Shown: positions 34,100 to 43,188, numbered from the stretch's first letter. The stretch: DNA of 64,000 bases from Streptomyces sp. STR69 (GCF_024519455.1 NZ_JALJRY010000011.1:124001-188000); one strand, 5' to 3'. The notes: generated by a model not told the origin, from the sequence alone. Translations and numbers: made by a program.

Positions 34100-35112
34100 T
34101 GGGCTCCTCCCCTCGCTGTCGGCGCGGTGGGCTCTCCGCGGTGTGCCTGGGGGCCGCGCGGGTCTCCGCGCTGTGCCCGGGGGGTGGCTCCTGCTGCCGC
34201 ATGTGCCGTGCCGCGCACCACTGCGCCGTCGACCTGGCCGGATGCGTGCAGTCCGACGGTGATGATGATTTGGCCGCCGGATGCGGTCCCGGTCGCTCCG
34301 GATGCGGTAAGGGCGGCCGTCGCGGCCAGTGCCGTGTCGAGGCGGCGGCCGACCGCACCTGCCGCGGTCAGGGCCGCAGTTGCGGTGAGTGCCGTATCGC
34401 CCGCGGTGCCTCGTACTCCGCTCGCGGCCAGTGAGGCCGTGGCGGTCAGTGACGCGTCGCCGGTTGTGGCCCGCAGTCCTGACGCGGTCAGCACTGCGGT
34501 CGCGGTGAGTGCGGCATCACCTGAAGTGGAGCGCAGGCCGGATGCGGACAGTGTGGCGGTGGCGGTCAGTGACGCGTCGCCCGTGGTGCCGGACGTGACG
34601 TCCGCCGCAGCAAAGTCGTCGAACCTGAGCACGTTCGACGACTCGGCGCGAAGGCCTACGCCGGTTCCGGTGGTGACGGCCGTGTTGGTGACGGTGACGC
34701 GTGCGACGCCGTTGACGTAGCCCGTGATGGTGCTGCCGACAGCCGTGATCTTGGCGACGTCTCCCGCCACGGCTGCCCCGGCAAAGGAGCCCAGGGAGGT
34801 GAACGAGCTACCGACGTTCGAGAAGAGCACCCACGAGGTGCCGTCGTTGCGCCACAGATAACCGCTGGTGAAGCCGGAACCAGTGTTGGCGCGGCAGAAC
34901 ACGCCGTGGGAGACGGCCCCGGTGGCCGCGATGGCCACCTGGGCGCTGTTGTCGTTGGTGGCCATCGCGGTGGCGGCACGGATGATGATCGTGCCGCCCG
35001 CAGTGCCTGATGAGAGCTGCTGGGAGACGATCGTCCAGAGACCGGACGAATCAACCCAGTTGGCGCCGGGGGCACCGTCGCCGCGGTTGAAGTTGTCGGT
35101 GAAGGTCGTCAC
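34096..35112 (-). CDS. LamG-like protein with tandem 20-residue repeats
   Basis: 338 residues. Residues 1-165 resemble a concanavalin/LamG sandwich (GVFCRANTGSGFTSGYLWR, GYVNGVARVTVTN). Residues about 174-275 are five to six repeats of 20 residues with the core GDASLTATATLSASGL. DNA units are 60 bases, with one 23-base text repeated 120 bases apart at 34439 and 34559. The C-terminal 40 residues are a poor-complexity Arg/Gly/Pro tail. It sits among head genes and could be a capsid or neck fibre. Confidence 0.65.
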   Translation of the reverse strand: MTTFTDNFNRGDGAPGANWVDSSGLWTIVSQQLSSGTAGGTIIIRAATAMATNDNSAQVAIAATGAVSHGVFCRANTGSGFTSGYLWRNDGTSWVLFSNVGSSFTSLGSFAGAAVAGDVAKITAVGSTITGYVNGVARVTVTNTAVTTGTGVGLRAESSNVLRFDDFAAADVTSGTTGDASLTATATLSASGLRSTSGDAALTATAVLTASGLRATTGDASLTATASLAASGVRGTAGDTALTATAALTAAGAVGRRLDTALAATAALTASGATGTASGGQIIITVGLHASGQVDGAVVRGTAHAAAGATPRAQRGDPRGPQAHRGEPTAPTARGGAQ

Positions 35113-35148
35113 GTCACCTCCCGCCCTTGCCGACGGGGCCGATGCGCG

Positions 35149-35544
35149 TTACGCGGCCTGTGGCGTCAGGCCGACGCCCAGGGTCTTCAGCGTGAAGGTG
35201 TCACCGGACGCCCACGGCTTCGACAGGGACAGGGCGATGGAGAGCTCGAAGGTGCCGCCGCTGGACGCGGTCCACACCGAGATGTGAGTGAGCGTCTCGG
35301 AGGTGCCGCCGTTCGTCCACGGACCGACGTCGGCGCTGAGCGCGAGCGCTGAACCGCCCGACGAGGCGCTGAGGGTGGCCGCGATACGGGTCGACGACCC
35401 GGCGGCCACCGCGGTCGTCCCGGCAGCACCCGGGCTCGCCGTGTGCAGCTGCACGAATGTGGCAACCGGCCCGAAGGCGGCGCCAGCCGAGCGGAGCGTG
35501 TTCAGCAGGTTGGAGACCAGCGTCGCGCTCAGGCCCTCAGCCAT
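35149..35544 (-). CDS. Phage fibre-like structural protein
   Basis: 131 residues. The pattern SATLVSNLLNTLRS, then FVQLHTASPGAAGT, a strand-rich core and KTLGVGLTPQAA at the end is common in actinophage structural modules (often labelled tail fibre protein). GGAGG precedes the ATG. It overlaps the small upstream gene by 8 bases. Confidence 0.68.
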   Translation of the reverse strand: MAEGLSATLVSNLLNTLRSAGAAFGPVATFVQLHTASPGAAGTTAVAAGSSTRIAATLSASSGGSALALSADVGPWTNGGTSETLTHISVWTASSGGTFELSIALSLSKPWASGDTFTLKTLGVGLTPQAA

Positions 35545-35650
35545 CGGTCACCTCCGCCTCGTCGTCGGAGGCGTCACTCTCCGGCTGCTCGGCTGCCGGG
35601 GTGACCTCACCGGAGGCCTCCAGCGTGAACACGAACACCTGCTCTTCCAC
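35537..35650 (-). CDS. Very small acidic phage protein
   Basis: 37 residues starting with GTG at 35650: VEEQVFVFTLEASGEV, then a Glu/Asp-rich tail. It starts 2 bases after the previous stop and overlaps the next start by 8 bases, filling what would otherwise be the only gap in this operon. A weak GAGAG lies upstream. Confidence 0.45.
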   Translation of the reverse strand: MEEQVFVFTLEASGEVTPAAEQPESDASDDEAEVTDG

Positions 35651-35652
35651 GG

Positions 35653-36081
35653 CTACTTGCTCTCGCCCTGCGGCTTCGCGGACGCTCGCTTGGCGGCAGT
35701 CCTCTTGGCCGCCGGAGCTGGCGCCTTCGTCTCCGACACCTCGGCCGACTCGTCGCCCTCCGTCGCCTCGCCGTCCGCAGACGGCTCGTCACCTCCGGCC
35801 GCCTCGGGCTCGGGCGTGGCGTCGCCAGTGGGACCTTCCGATTCCGCCCCGGGTGCCACGGCGCCAGCCGTCTCTTTGGTCAGCCCACTCCGTGACTCGA
35901 TGCCCGAGTCGTCGGGCACGGCCTTCTCGACGTCCTTCTCGGAGTCCTTGACCGGCGAGGCGAGCCCTGACGCGCAGAGCTGGGCCCCTTCGTCGTCGGG
36001 CAGCTCGATGGTCTCGCCGCGCTTGGGCCACGGAACGCCGTTGCGGGAGCCGGAGATGTCTCCCGTGATTCGGACCTTCAC
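35653..36081 (-). CDS. Phage head-region protein with an acidic tail
   Basis: 142 residues. The first 45 (VKVRITGDISGSRNGVPWPK and DDEGAQLCASGLA) form a small conserved-looking domain seen in actinophage head modules. The rest is a Glu/Ser/Ala-rich acidic linker ending with a Lys/Ala-rich tail. GTG start overlaps the upstream stop. Confidence 0.65.
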   Translation of the reverse strand: MKVRITGDISGSRNGVPWPKRGETIELPDDEGAQLCASGLASPVKDSEKDVEKAVPDDSGIESRSGLTKETAGAVAPGAESEGPTGDATPEPEAAGGDEPSADGEATEGDESAEVSETKAPAPAAKRTAAKRASAKPQGESK

Positions 36082-36575
36082 TGTCCTGTCCCTCCTGTGA
36101 TCAGCGCGGCGTCCCGCATTGCGGCGAGCGCGCTGGTGAGCGCCGTACGGACCTGGGTGTCGATGGTGGATCCGCCGGACGGGTCGGCGATGGCGGGGCC
36201 CTGGCAGAGCTGGTTGGTGGGCCCGTTGAGCGTGAACTGCGGGCCAGCCGTGCCGCCGGCGATGATGCCCACCCGGCGCAGCACGCCGAGGATGGAGATG
36301 ATCGTCGGCCGGGCAACGTCGTCGATCGTGACTCCGCCCGTGGGGTCGGCGATGGCCGGCTGCAGAGTGATCTGCGCGGTGGCCGCGTTGAACGAGTGGC
36401 CGACGTTCAGGCCCGTCCCGCCGCCCAGGACGCCTGCGGCGCGGAGCGCGGCGAGGAGTGAGACGGCCGCGGCCCGGGCCTGCGTGTCGGCCGTGGCACC
36501 CCCGGACGGGTCGGTGACGGCCGCACCGTGCACCCACTGGCCGGTCGCCTGGTTGAGCTGCTTCGGCTGAGGCAT
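36078..36575 (-). CDS. Head-fibre-like protein with three internal repeats
   Basis: 165 residues. A stretch of about 34 residues occurs three times (near residues 22-55, 77-110 and 131-164), each reading roughly DPSGG-T-DTQAR, a helix, then GGGTG. Such repeats resemble the head fibre proteins of some tailed phages, which trimerise on capsids. It directly follows the major capsid gene. Confidence 0.62.
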   Translation of the reverse strand: MPQPKQLNQATGQWVHGAAVTDPSGGATADTQARAAAVSLLAALRAAGVLGGGTGLNVGHSFNAATAQITLQPAIADPTGGVTIDDVARPTIISILGVLRRVGIIAGGTAGPQFTLNGPTNQLCQGPAIADPSGGSTIDTQVRTALTSALAAMRDAALITGGTGQ

Positions 36576-36636
36576 CTTGGTCTCCTTCGGATGAGGGGCC
36601 GCACCGTGCGGACGGCGCGGCCCCTGTCCGCGGTCG

Positions 36637-37911
36637 TCAGCTCGCGCCGCCGACGAACGTCTTCACGGCGCCGGTGAGGTCGACGAGGGCACCGTCCGCG
36701 CGCATCAGCGCCCGGAAGGTGACCATGTCGCTGTTGAACGCGAACTCGTCGGAGCGCTCGAAGCGGATGCCGCCGCCCGCCAGGCGGACGAAGTACTGCG
36801 ACATGTCGCCGAAGATCAGGGCCTTGGCGCTGAGCGCGACCGCCGCGACGTTGGGATCCATCAGCACGGGCTTGCCGAGGATCATGTCCGGGGCGCCCGC
36901 CTGGAGGCCCGGCTGCCACAGGTACTGGCCTGTCGAGTCCTTCAGCTTCCGCAGGGCGGCGATGGAGGAGTCCGCCATCATCCACACCGCGGCCGTGGAG
37001 CGCCGGTACGGGGCGATCACGCTGAAGAACAGGTCGATGACGTTGTCCGACGTGAACGCGCCGGTCACGCCCGTACCGCCGGTCACGCCCGTGGTCGCGT
37101 CGGTGACGACACCGCGGGGCTGGCCGGTGCCGGTGCCGGTGATGGCGTGCGCGCCGAACGCGTTGCCCAGCGCGCGGCCGGCCTGCATGGCGAGGTAGCC
37201 CTCCAGGTCGACCCCCGTGTCGTCCAGGAGCTCGCGGGAGACCTGGATGAGTGCGCCGTACTTGTAGGCGCCGAGGGAGATCTGGCCGAAGGTCGGCTCC
37301 GAGGTGCCGATCGTGCCGCCCTCGGTGACGATCGCGCCCGAGCTGTGCGCGGTGGTCTTCGGGACCTGGATGGTCTCGCCAGAGTCGGTGTTCAGGACGG
37401 TCGCCCCGGACTGGAGGATCGCGCTGGTCTGGATCAGGTGCGCGATCAGCCGGTCGTAGAACGACGTCGGGACCGTGTTTCCGCCTGCCGTGGCCGAACC
37501 CTTGGTGAGGCTACGGAAGTCGATCGGCCCCGCCGGCTTGACGTCGAAGAACCGGCCGCCGGACTCGCCGCGCATCCACGCGCGCAGCTCGCCCTGGTCC
37601 TGCGGCGCCTGCCCGGCCTGGCCGCCGCCCTGACGCTGACCGCCGCCCTGGCCGCCCGCACCGGAACTTCCGCCCTGGCCCCCGGACAGCCGGTCGAAGG
37701 CTGCGTCCGCGTCCTTGGACCGCTGCGCGGTGTCGATCGCGCTCTTGATGCGCGCGTCGAGCTTGTCGAGCTCCTCGTTCAGGGCATCCCACGTGCCCTG
37801 CTCTTCGGCGGAGAAGGCGCGGTTCTCCTCGGCCGCCTTGTCCGCGAGGCCCTTGGCCTGCTCCCACACGTTGCCGCGGCGCTCGCGCAGCCGCTGGATC
37901 ATGTCCGACAT
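36637..37911 (-). CDS. HK97-family major capsid protein
   Basis: 424 residues. The N-terminal 110 residues are a coiled-coil delta-type scaffold (MIQRLRERRG, then KAAEENRAFSAEEQGTWDAL) followed by a Gly/Gln linker, probably removed by the protease. The capsid fold begins near residue 115 (VPTSFYDRLIAHLIQTSAIL, PRGVVTDATTGVTGG, IFGDMSQYFVRLAGG). The ATG at 37911 gives MSDMIQR. Confidence 0.93.
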   Translation of the reverse strand: MSDMIQRLRERRGNVWEQAKGLADKAAEENRAFSAEEQGTWDALNEELDKLDARIKSAIDTAQRSKDADAAFDRLSGGQGGSSGAGGQGGGQRQGGGQAGQAPQDQGELRAWMRGESGGRFFDVKPAGPIDFRSLTKGSATAGGNTVPTSFYDRLIAHLIQTSAILQSGATVLNTDSGETIQVPKTTAHSSGAIVTEGGTIGTSEPTFGQISLGAYKYGALIQVSRELLDDTGVDLEGYLAMQAGRALGNAFGAHAITGTGTGQPRGVVTDATTGVTGGTGVTGAFTSDNVIDLFFSVIAPYRRSTAAVWMMADSSIAALRKLKDSTGQYLWQPGLQAGAPDMILGKPVLMDPNVAAVALSAKALIFGDMSQYFVRLAGGGIRFERSDEFAFNSDMVTFRALMRADGALVDLTGAVKTFVGGAS

Positions 37912-38191
37912 GGATGGACTCCCGTCCGATCGAATCGATCTCGACCGGGAGCCCTCGCGGTCCCGCACCCCTGTGGGGTGCCGGCGGCCGGCGCCTGTGC
38001 GCAACCGGCGGTCCGCTGATCCCTCTCCGTGTCACACGCGGTCCGTTGTGTGCTTGGCCGCACCCAGCGCGGACGCCGACCGGGATTGCCCAAGTCGGTG
38101 CCGTGGCGGCGCGGTTACGCGGTCCAGGACGGTCGTGCCGCCCCCTTGGCGGGGGTCTTGGTGGTGCAGGTGCGTACGCGGACCGGACGGG
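37912..38191. other. 280-base gap between prohead protease and capsid genes
   Basis: No gene is seen. A 7-pair hairpin with a TGT loop (37965-37981) and other GC-rich inverted repeats are present. As the leader of the most highly expressed late gene, the gap may hold a promoter or mRNA-stabilising structure, but no clear -10/-35 pair was found. Confidence 0.45.
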
Positions 38192-38905
38192 TCAGGCGTA
38201 CGGGTCTTCCTTGCGCGCCAGCAGCTGTGCTGCGGCGGCCGGGCCGAACATGCCCTTCTTCACGGGCTTCGGCTTGCCTCGGTCGTCCGTGCGGACGAAG
38301 AACTTACGCAGCTCGTCGGCCTGCGCCATCGAGCGGACCTCTTCGAACTCGACCTCGAACCGGGAGGCCAGCGACCGCAGTCCGGCTGAGGTGTCGTTGT
38401 AGGCGGGGGTGTTGACCGGGGCGACGTCGACGAGCTGGACGCCGGTGAGGCGCCGCAGCGGGTAGCCCTGGTCGGTGGTCGTCCAGTCGTCGCTGACGGT
38501 GCGGAACGCGAACGAGCTCTTGCGGACGTCGCCGCGCTCGACGAGCTCGACGACGTAGCCCATCGCCTTGGGCGGAAGCACGTCGTACGCCAGCCCGTAC
38601 TGGTCGAGGGACATGCGCAGGGTGCCGGCCGCGGTGGTGCCGAGCAGCTGGTTGTCGTCGTGGTTGTAGCGGGCGATGACGTCCGGCCAGCCGTCGCCGC
38701 GGCTCTGGTTGAACGCGATCGGGTCGACGACCTCGATGAAGCCGCCGAGGTTCTTGGACTGCCGGTTGAAGCTGGCCGCGTAGCCGCCGATGCGCTTCTC
38801 GCCGTTGTCGGCGCGCAGTTCGGCCTTTCCGGTATCGCCGGAGGTGTACCGGCGTTCGATCTCCACAGTGCCCTCCAGCGGGGTGGATGTGTCCTGGTCA
38901 GCCAT
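38192..38905 (-). CDS. HK97-type prohead protease
   Basis: 237 residues of the U35 family that cleaves the capsid scaffold. GYAASFN, ARYNHDDNQLLG (catalytic histidine) and RKSSFAFR (catalytic serine) are visible, followed by VDVAPVNTPAYNDT. The start overlaps the portal stop by 8 bases. Confidence 0.93.
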   Translation of the reverse strand: MADQDTSTPLEGTVEIERRYTSGDTGKAELRADNGEKRIGGYAASFNRQSKNLGGFIEVVDPIAFNQSRGDGWPDVIARYNHDDNQLLGTTAAGTLRMSLDQYGLAYDVLPPKAMGYVVELVERGDVRKSSFAFRTVSDDWTTTDQGYPLRRLTGVQLVDVAPVNTPAYNDTSAGLRSLASRFEVEFEEVRSMAQADELRKFFVRTDDRGKPKPVKKGMFGPAAAAQLLARKEDPYA

Positions 38906-40310
38906 GCTGCTGTCCTCTCCCCGGGACGAGCCGCAGCCGGGGATCTTGGTCGTCGCTGCGGATCGTCGGCGGGGCGATCTTGACGCCAGCCGCGATCGGC
39001 AGCGGCGTGTAGTCCTGGCCCTGGCCGTCGGGCAGCGGCGCCAGGTTCTCCCTGTTGCGGATCTCGTCGACGTTCATGCCGCCGATGAGACGCGCCTTCT
39101 CGTAGATCCCCCACCGGGTCAGCGGGTCCAGGCGGATCAGTGCGTCGGCGTCGAAGCGCACGCACTGGCCGCGCGGGGTGAGCATCGACAGATGCGATTC
39201 GACCTTGCTCATCCACGGCAGCAGGGTCAGCTGGATCAGCTCGATCTCGCGCTGCTCCGGGCTGCTGTAGGACATCGAACCGCCGGTCTCGCCGCCGATC
39301 AGCTCCGGCGGGACGCCGTAGATCGCGCCGAGCTGGGTCGCGCCGAGCTTCAGCGTGGCGATGAACTGCGCCTCGTACGCGGGCACGGTGATGGCCGTGT
39401 AGTCCCAGTCAGCGCCGTGCACGATCGGCTGCCGGGACCGGATCGCATCGACCAGTCGCGCCTTGATGACGGCAGCGTCCTTCTGGTCGACCGTCTTGCT
39501 GTTGTTCTTGAAGGTCCCTGGCGGCACGCCACCGGTGGCGTGCCAGGCCTCCATGTACTCCTGGGCGGCCAGGTTGGTGTTCGCCATCGAGGCGAACGCG
39601 CCGATGGGCGACAGGCCGAGGATCTTTCCGGGGAGCGTGAACCAGGGGATGTGCACGATGTCGTCGGGGTCGACCCTGTTGCCCAGGACGTACCAGATCG
39701 GGTTGACGAAGCTGCCCTCGCCGTACGGCATCGAGTCGACGACCTGGACCCAGTCCATCGGCAGCCACTCGACCTGCGTCGGGTACTCGTAGTAGTCCCG
39801 GGCGGTCACGTAGCCGACGGCATTGCCCCGGTAGACCATCGACAGGACGGCCCGCCAGATCCAGTCGTTGAGGTTGCCCTGCGTCGACGGGCTCGCGAAC
39901 AGGGAACTGAGCGGCAAGCGCTGGACCGTGTCGCCGGTTTCCCGGAACTGGCGCAGCGGCGCCGCCGCCAGGTTGCTCGCCAGCAGCCGGCCGGCCGCGT
40001 ACACGGGCGCCAGGCGCAGAACGCGCTCGATGCTGACGGACGACGAGCCGGAGGGGCCGCCCTGGTTCCAGGGCACCGAGGTGATGGCGCGCTTCTCGAT
40101 CGCGGACCGCGACTCGACACCGACGAGCCATGCGCCGGCATCGCGGAAGCCGCGCACTGCGAGGCCGAGACGGCGCCCCCAGGTGGCGCGCGCTGTCGCG
40201 CGCCAGGTCCGCGGCGCGTGGCCGCGCGCGTCCATCCAGGTGTCGCCGACGAGGACGGGGCCGCCGTCGTCCGAGGACCGGGACGGCTTGCGCCGGGGCC
40301 GCAGCTTCAC
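38898..40310 (-). CDS. Portal protein
   Basis: 470 residues of the HK97-type portal family, the dodecameric DNA channel at one capsid vertex. VYAAGRLLASNLAAAPLRQFRE, NVAVGYVTAR-like YRGNAVGYVTA, IVHIPWF, GLSPIGAFASM and YGVPPELIGG are characteristic. GTG at 40310 is used because the long upstream extension of the frame lies inside the terminase gene. Confidence 0.92.
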   Translation of the reverse strand: MKLRPRRKPSRSSDDGGPVLVGDTWMDARGHAPRTWRATARATWGRRLGLAVRGFRDAGAWLVGVESRSAIEKRAITSVPWNQGGPSGSSSVSIERVLRLAPVYAAGRLLASNLAAAPLRQFRETGDTVQRLPLSSLFASPSTQGNLNDWIWRAVLSMVYRGNAVGYVTARDYYEYPTQVEWLPMDWVQVVDSMPYGEGSFVNPIWYVLGNRVDPDDIVHIPWFTLPGKILGLSPIGAFASMANTNLAAQEYMEAWHATGGVPPGTFKNNSKTVDQKDAAVIKARLVDAIRSRQPIVHGADWDYTAITVPAYEAQFIATLKLGATQLGAIYGVPPELIGGETGGSMSYSSPEQREIELIQLTLLPWMSKVESHLSMLTPRGQCVRFDADALIRLDPLTRWGIYEKARLIGGMNVDEIRNRENLAPLPDGQGQDYTPLPIAAGVKIAPPTIRSDDQDPRLRLVPGRGQQHG

Positions 40311-40318
40311 GCGATCGC

Positions 40319-40558
40319 CTACCAATCCTCGTCGTCGGGTTCGTAGTTGGCGATCCAGAAGCCGATCCGGCGGCGCATCCTGTCGATGCGCTCGGCGCGG
40401 GCGATGCGCCAGCGGGTGCGCCACGGCAGCGGTGTCGGCGTGTACGGCGGCGGCGGTTCCATGCCGGGCGGCAGCGGGAGACCGGCGTCGAGCAACTGCT
40501 CCGCGCTGACCGGTACATAGGCGCCGAGCTTCTTCGCCGTGAGCTGCTGGTCGTCCAC
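40319..40558 (-). CDS. Small phage protein between terminase and portal
   Basis: 79 residues with a proline-rich middle (GMEPPPPYTPTPLPW) and a basic helix (RTRWRIARAERIDRMRRRIG). Short genes of this kind are common at this spot in actinophages. Function unknown. Confidence 0.65.
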   Translation of the reverse strand: MDDQQLTAKKLGAYVPVSAEQLLDAGLPLPPGMEPPPPYTPTPLPWRTRWRIARAERIDRMRRRIGFWIANYEPDDEDW

Positions 40559-40611
40559 GCGCGTGCCCCCTCTCAGGTGTCAGTGGGGCCGTCTGTGGGG
40601 GTCTGTGGCTG

Positions 40612-42129
40612 TCAGAAGACGGAGCCGAGGAGGTCGTATTCGGCTTCTGACAGGAGGTGGGAGCGAGTCTCGAACGACCACCGGGCGACGGACAGGGCGA
40701 CGAGCGGGCTGATGTCGCAGTCGGCGCCGTTGGCCGTCCACGCGATGGTGTCGCCGGACGTCTTGGTCCTCGCGCCGGCGACCGCGACGTCGAGGTGCCG
40801 CGCGGGCACGACCCGGAAGGCGGCCTCGCGTACGCCGTCGAGGATCTGCCCGGCAGCCGCCGCCATGTCGATCGCGTTCGTGACGGCCAGGTCGCCCCGC
40901 TGCGGGGCCTCCGGATCTTCCGGCTTCGCGAACCCGGCCTTGTCGAGTTCGGTCTCCAGGTACGCGAAGGTGCCGCGGCCCATTCCGACGGCGACGGGTT
41001 CCAGTGCTTCGCGGAGTTCGACCAGGCGCGGGATGACCCACTTCGAGCCGGGCCGGTAGTCGGCGAGCTGGGCGTGGCCGAGGCCGTCCTCCCGGAGGCC
41101 GTAGACGACGATCGCGCCGTAGTCCCGCAGGGGCGAGAGGTCGATGCCGAGGGCGATGCCGCCCTTGCGCCGCGAGTTCGGGTCCGCGAGGACAGCCCAC
41201 AGTGCGGGGTCGATGACGACGTTGCCCTGTGTCTGCCGCGGCCAGACGCCGAGGATCTCGCGCGCGAAGCCGCGGTCCGACATGCCGCGGCGGTCGCGGA
41301 GTGTGGCCTGCTCGGTGACGCGGATGCCGTACGCGGGGTTGGTCGCCGCCCACAGCACACGGTCGTCCAGATCGATGTCGTCCAGGTGGTCAAGGTCGCC
41401 TTCGGCGCCCCAGTCCCGGTATCCGAGCGAGTCGTCCCCTCCGGTATCGGCTCGCTTGCGGAGCATGAACATCGGCTCGCCGCTGTCGCCGTCGAGCGGA
41501 GGCGAACTCGTGTAGATGATCTGCGGGTTGGGGCGGGCCCGCATCGTCGGCATGAGCGCTTCCTGCTGCAGCAGGGTGTACGCGAACGCCTCGTCGATGA
41601 TGACCAGGTCGCCGGAGAACCCACGGCCCGATCCTTTCGACCTGGCCACGAACTTGACCCGGGCGCCGGTGTCGAGCCGCTCGAAGGACTCTTCCCCGTT
41701 GGTGTTGCTGATCTTGATCCGAATACCGTCGTACTCGATCAAGTTCTCGTTGTTGCCGACCTGCTTGCCGAGCCGCCGCAGCAGAGTACGGAAGCGCCGG
41801 AACGCCTCCATCGCGGTCTTGTACTCGTGCGCCGACCACAGGATCAGCTGCTCGCCGAGGAGCAGGAACCCGGCGAGCACCCGGGCTTCGAGGATCGCGC
41901 CCTTGCCGTTCTGGCGCGCCACCAGCTCGGCGTACTCGAAGCACGCCCACTTCCTGTCGGCCTTGCACGCCAGCAGCAAATCGATTGCGTCGCACTGCCA
42001 CGGATCCAGATTCAGGCCAGCCCGGGCGGCGAGGTCGCGCGCTTCCGGCCCGAACGTGTACGCGTACGGCGGGTGCAGCTCAACTCTCGGCTTGCTTGCG
42101 CGCGATACGGGCAGTGAGGTCGGAGACAC
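40612..42129 (-). CDS. terL: Terminase large subunit
   Basis: 505 residues. The packaging ATPase domain has the modified Walker A LVARQNGKG and Walker B LVIIDEAF, and the nuclease domain begins at IALGIDLSPLRDYGA with acidic metal ligands. It overlaps the small subunit gene by 50 bases. An HNH nuclease gene upstream suggests a cos-type packaging complex. Confidence 0.95.
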   Translation of the reverse strand: MSPTSLPVSRASKPRVELHPPYAYTFGPEARDLAARAGLNLDPWQCDAIDLLLACKADRKWACFEYAELVARQNGKGAILEARVLAGFLLLGEQLILWSAHEYKTAMEAFRRFRTLLRRLGKQVGNNENLIEYDGIRIKISNTNGEESFERLDTGARVKFVARSKGSGRGFSGDLVIIDEAFAYTLLQQEALMPTMRARPNPQIIYTSSPPLDGDSGEPMFMLRKRADTGGDDSLGYRDWGAEGDLDHLDDIDLDDRVLWAATNPAYGIRVTEQATLRDRRGMSDRGFAREILGVWPRQTQGNVVIDPALWAVLADPNSRRKGGIALGIDLSPLRDYGAIVVYGLREDGLGHAQLADYRPGSKWVIPRLVELREALEPVAVGMGRGTFAYLETELDKAGFAKPEDPEAPQRGDLAVTNAIDMAAAAGQILDGVREAAFRVVPARHLDVAVAGARTKTSGDTIAWTANGADCDISPLVALSVARWSFETRSHLLSEAEYDLLGSVF

Positions 42130-42472
42130 CCGATCCCTCCCCCTCGGCGCTCGGAGCGGGCGGGAAACCGACCTGACCCTGTCGAATCTCCGCGATCACC
42201 GTACGAAGAGCGCCCTGTTGCTGTCGCGCCTCCGCCAATACCCCCGAAATATCTGGGAGTTCTTCTCCGTCACCCTTGACCTGCGGAGATCCACGCAGGA
42301 TCATCGAGTTGAGGACATCGAGCCGGTCACTGATCCGGCAGGCCTCCTCCAGCAGCACCAGGTGCGCCGGAGTGAGTTGCCAGACCTCGACGGTCTCCCG
42401 CCAGAGCCGCGCACCGCGCCCGCCCAGACCGTCCGGAACTTCCGCTCCCAATGTGAGCCCCTCCATGATCAT
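42080..42472 (-). CDS. terS: P27-family small terminase subunit
   Basis: 130 residues. The helical stretch ARLWRETVEVWQLTPAHLVLLEEACRISDRLD is the P27-like signature. It recognises phage DNA and recruits the large subunit. The overlap with terL couples the two. Confidence 0.88.
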   Translation of the reverse strand: MIMEGLTLGAEVPDGLGGRGARLWRETVEVWQLTPAHLVLLEEACRISDRLDVLNSMILRGSPQVKGDGEELPDISGVLAEARQQQGALRTVIAEIRQGQVGFPPAPSAEGEGSGVSDLTARIARKQAES

Positions 42473-42581
42473 CGACCCCTGTGAAAAACAGCGGGGGGAG
42501 AGGGAGGGTCAGGTGGGGGCGGGGTCAGTCACCACATGATCAAAAAAACCGGTTCATGATCAACTTCCACGTTTCCGCAGG

Positions 42582-42908
42582 TCAGAGGCTTGCGGCGTCG
42601 ATCGTGAACGTCGGGCGTGGCCGCTGCGCGGCCCTGACCTGGTTGTTTCGGATGGTGTTGCATCTCCGGTGGGCCAGCCTGCAGTTCGTCCGGTCGAGGG
42701 GAGCTCCTCCGAGCCAGAGCGGGAGGACGTGGTCGACGGTGCGTCCCATGGGGTGCGTGGTGCCGGGCAGGGACTGGTCGACCCATGCGTGGCACCACCA
42801 GCAGTGGGTCTCCTCGGCGAAGACCTTGCTCTGAAGTCGTCGCCATGGCCGGCCGCTTCGCGCCTGCTTGGTCCTGCGCTCGATGTCCTGCTCAGTGAGC
42901 TGTGCCAT
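42582..42908 (-). CDS. HNH endonuclease
   Basis: 108 residues. CWWCHAWV supplies a zinc pair, and TVDHVLPLWLGG with NCRLAHRRCNTIRNN supplies the HNH/ beta-beta-alpha-metal core. HNH genes next to the terminase are required for end cleavage in HK97-like phages. ATG at 42908. Confidence 0.88.
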   Translation of the reverse strand: MAQLTEQDIERRTKQARSGRPWRRLQSKVFAEETHCWWCHAWVDQSLPGTTHPMGRTVDHVLPLWLGGAPLDRTNCRLAHRRCNTIRNNQVRAAQRPRPTFTIDAASL

Positions 42909-43188
42909 GAGCAGGAGCAGTAGCAGGTGCAGGCAGAGGGTGCCCCGCCTCGTCGTACCACTCCAGGTAGAGCAGGGAGACGGTGCTCTCTCCGTCTTGC
43001 CAACTGCACTGCCAGACAGGGCAGACCCTGGCTGCACCAGGCGGTGCAGTGGGGTGGTGCAGGTAGTACGTGCACCAGAGGGGGTTGCTACTGGTGTCCT
43101 TGCCCACGATGGTGGCGGGGTCCAGGAGGTGGGCGTGGGCCTCGAATGCGTCGGCCAGTTCGGTGCTCACCGCGACCTTGATAGGCAT
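42892..43188 (-). CDS. Hypothetical phage protein
   Basis: 98 residues, overlapping the HNH gene by 17 bases. CTYYLHHPTAPPGAARVCPVWQC looks like a compact beta fold with three cysteines. No family is recognised. Confidence 0.62.
   Translation of the reverse strand: MPIKVAVSTELADAFEAHAHLLDPATIVGKDTSSNPLWCTYYLHHPTAPPGAARVCPVWQCSWQDGESTVSLLYLEWYDEAGHPLPAPATAPAHGTAH

Noticed and set aside
38898..41624. 908-codon minus-strand frame covering portal and part of terminase
   Set aside because: The first half lies in another frame of terL and is low-complexity Arg/Ser/Thr; only the portion from 40310 has portal motifs.
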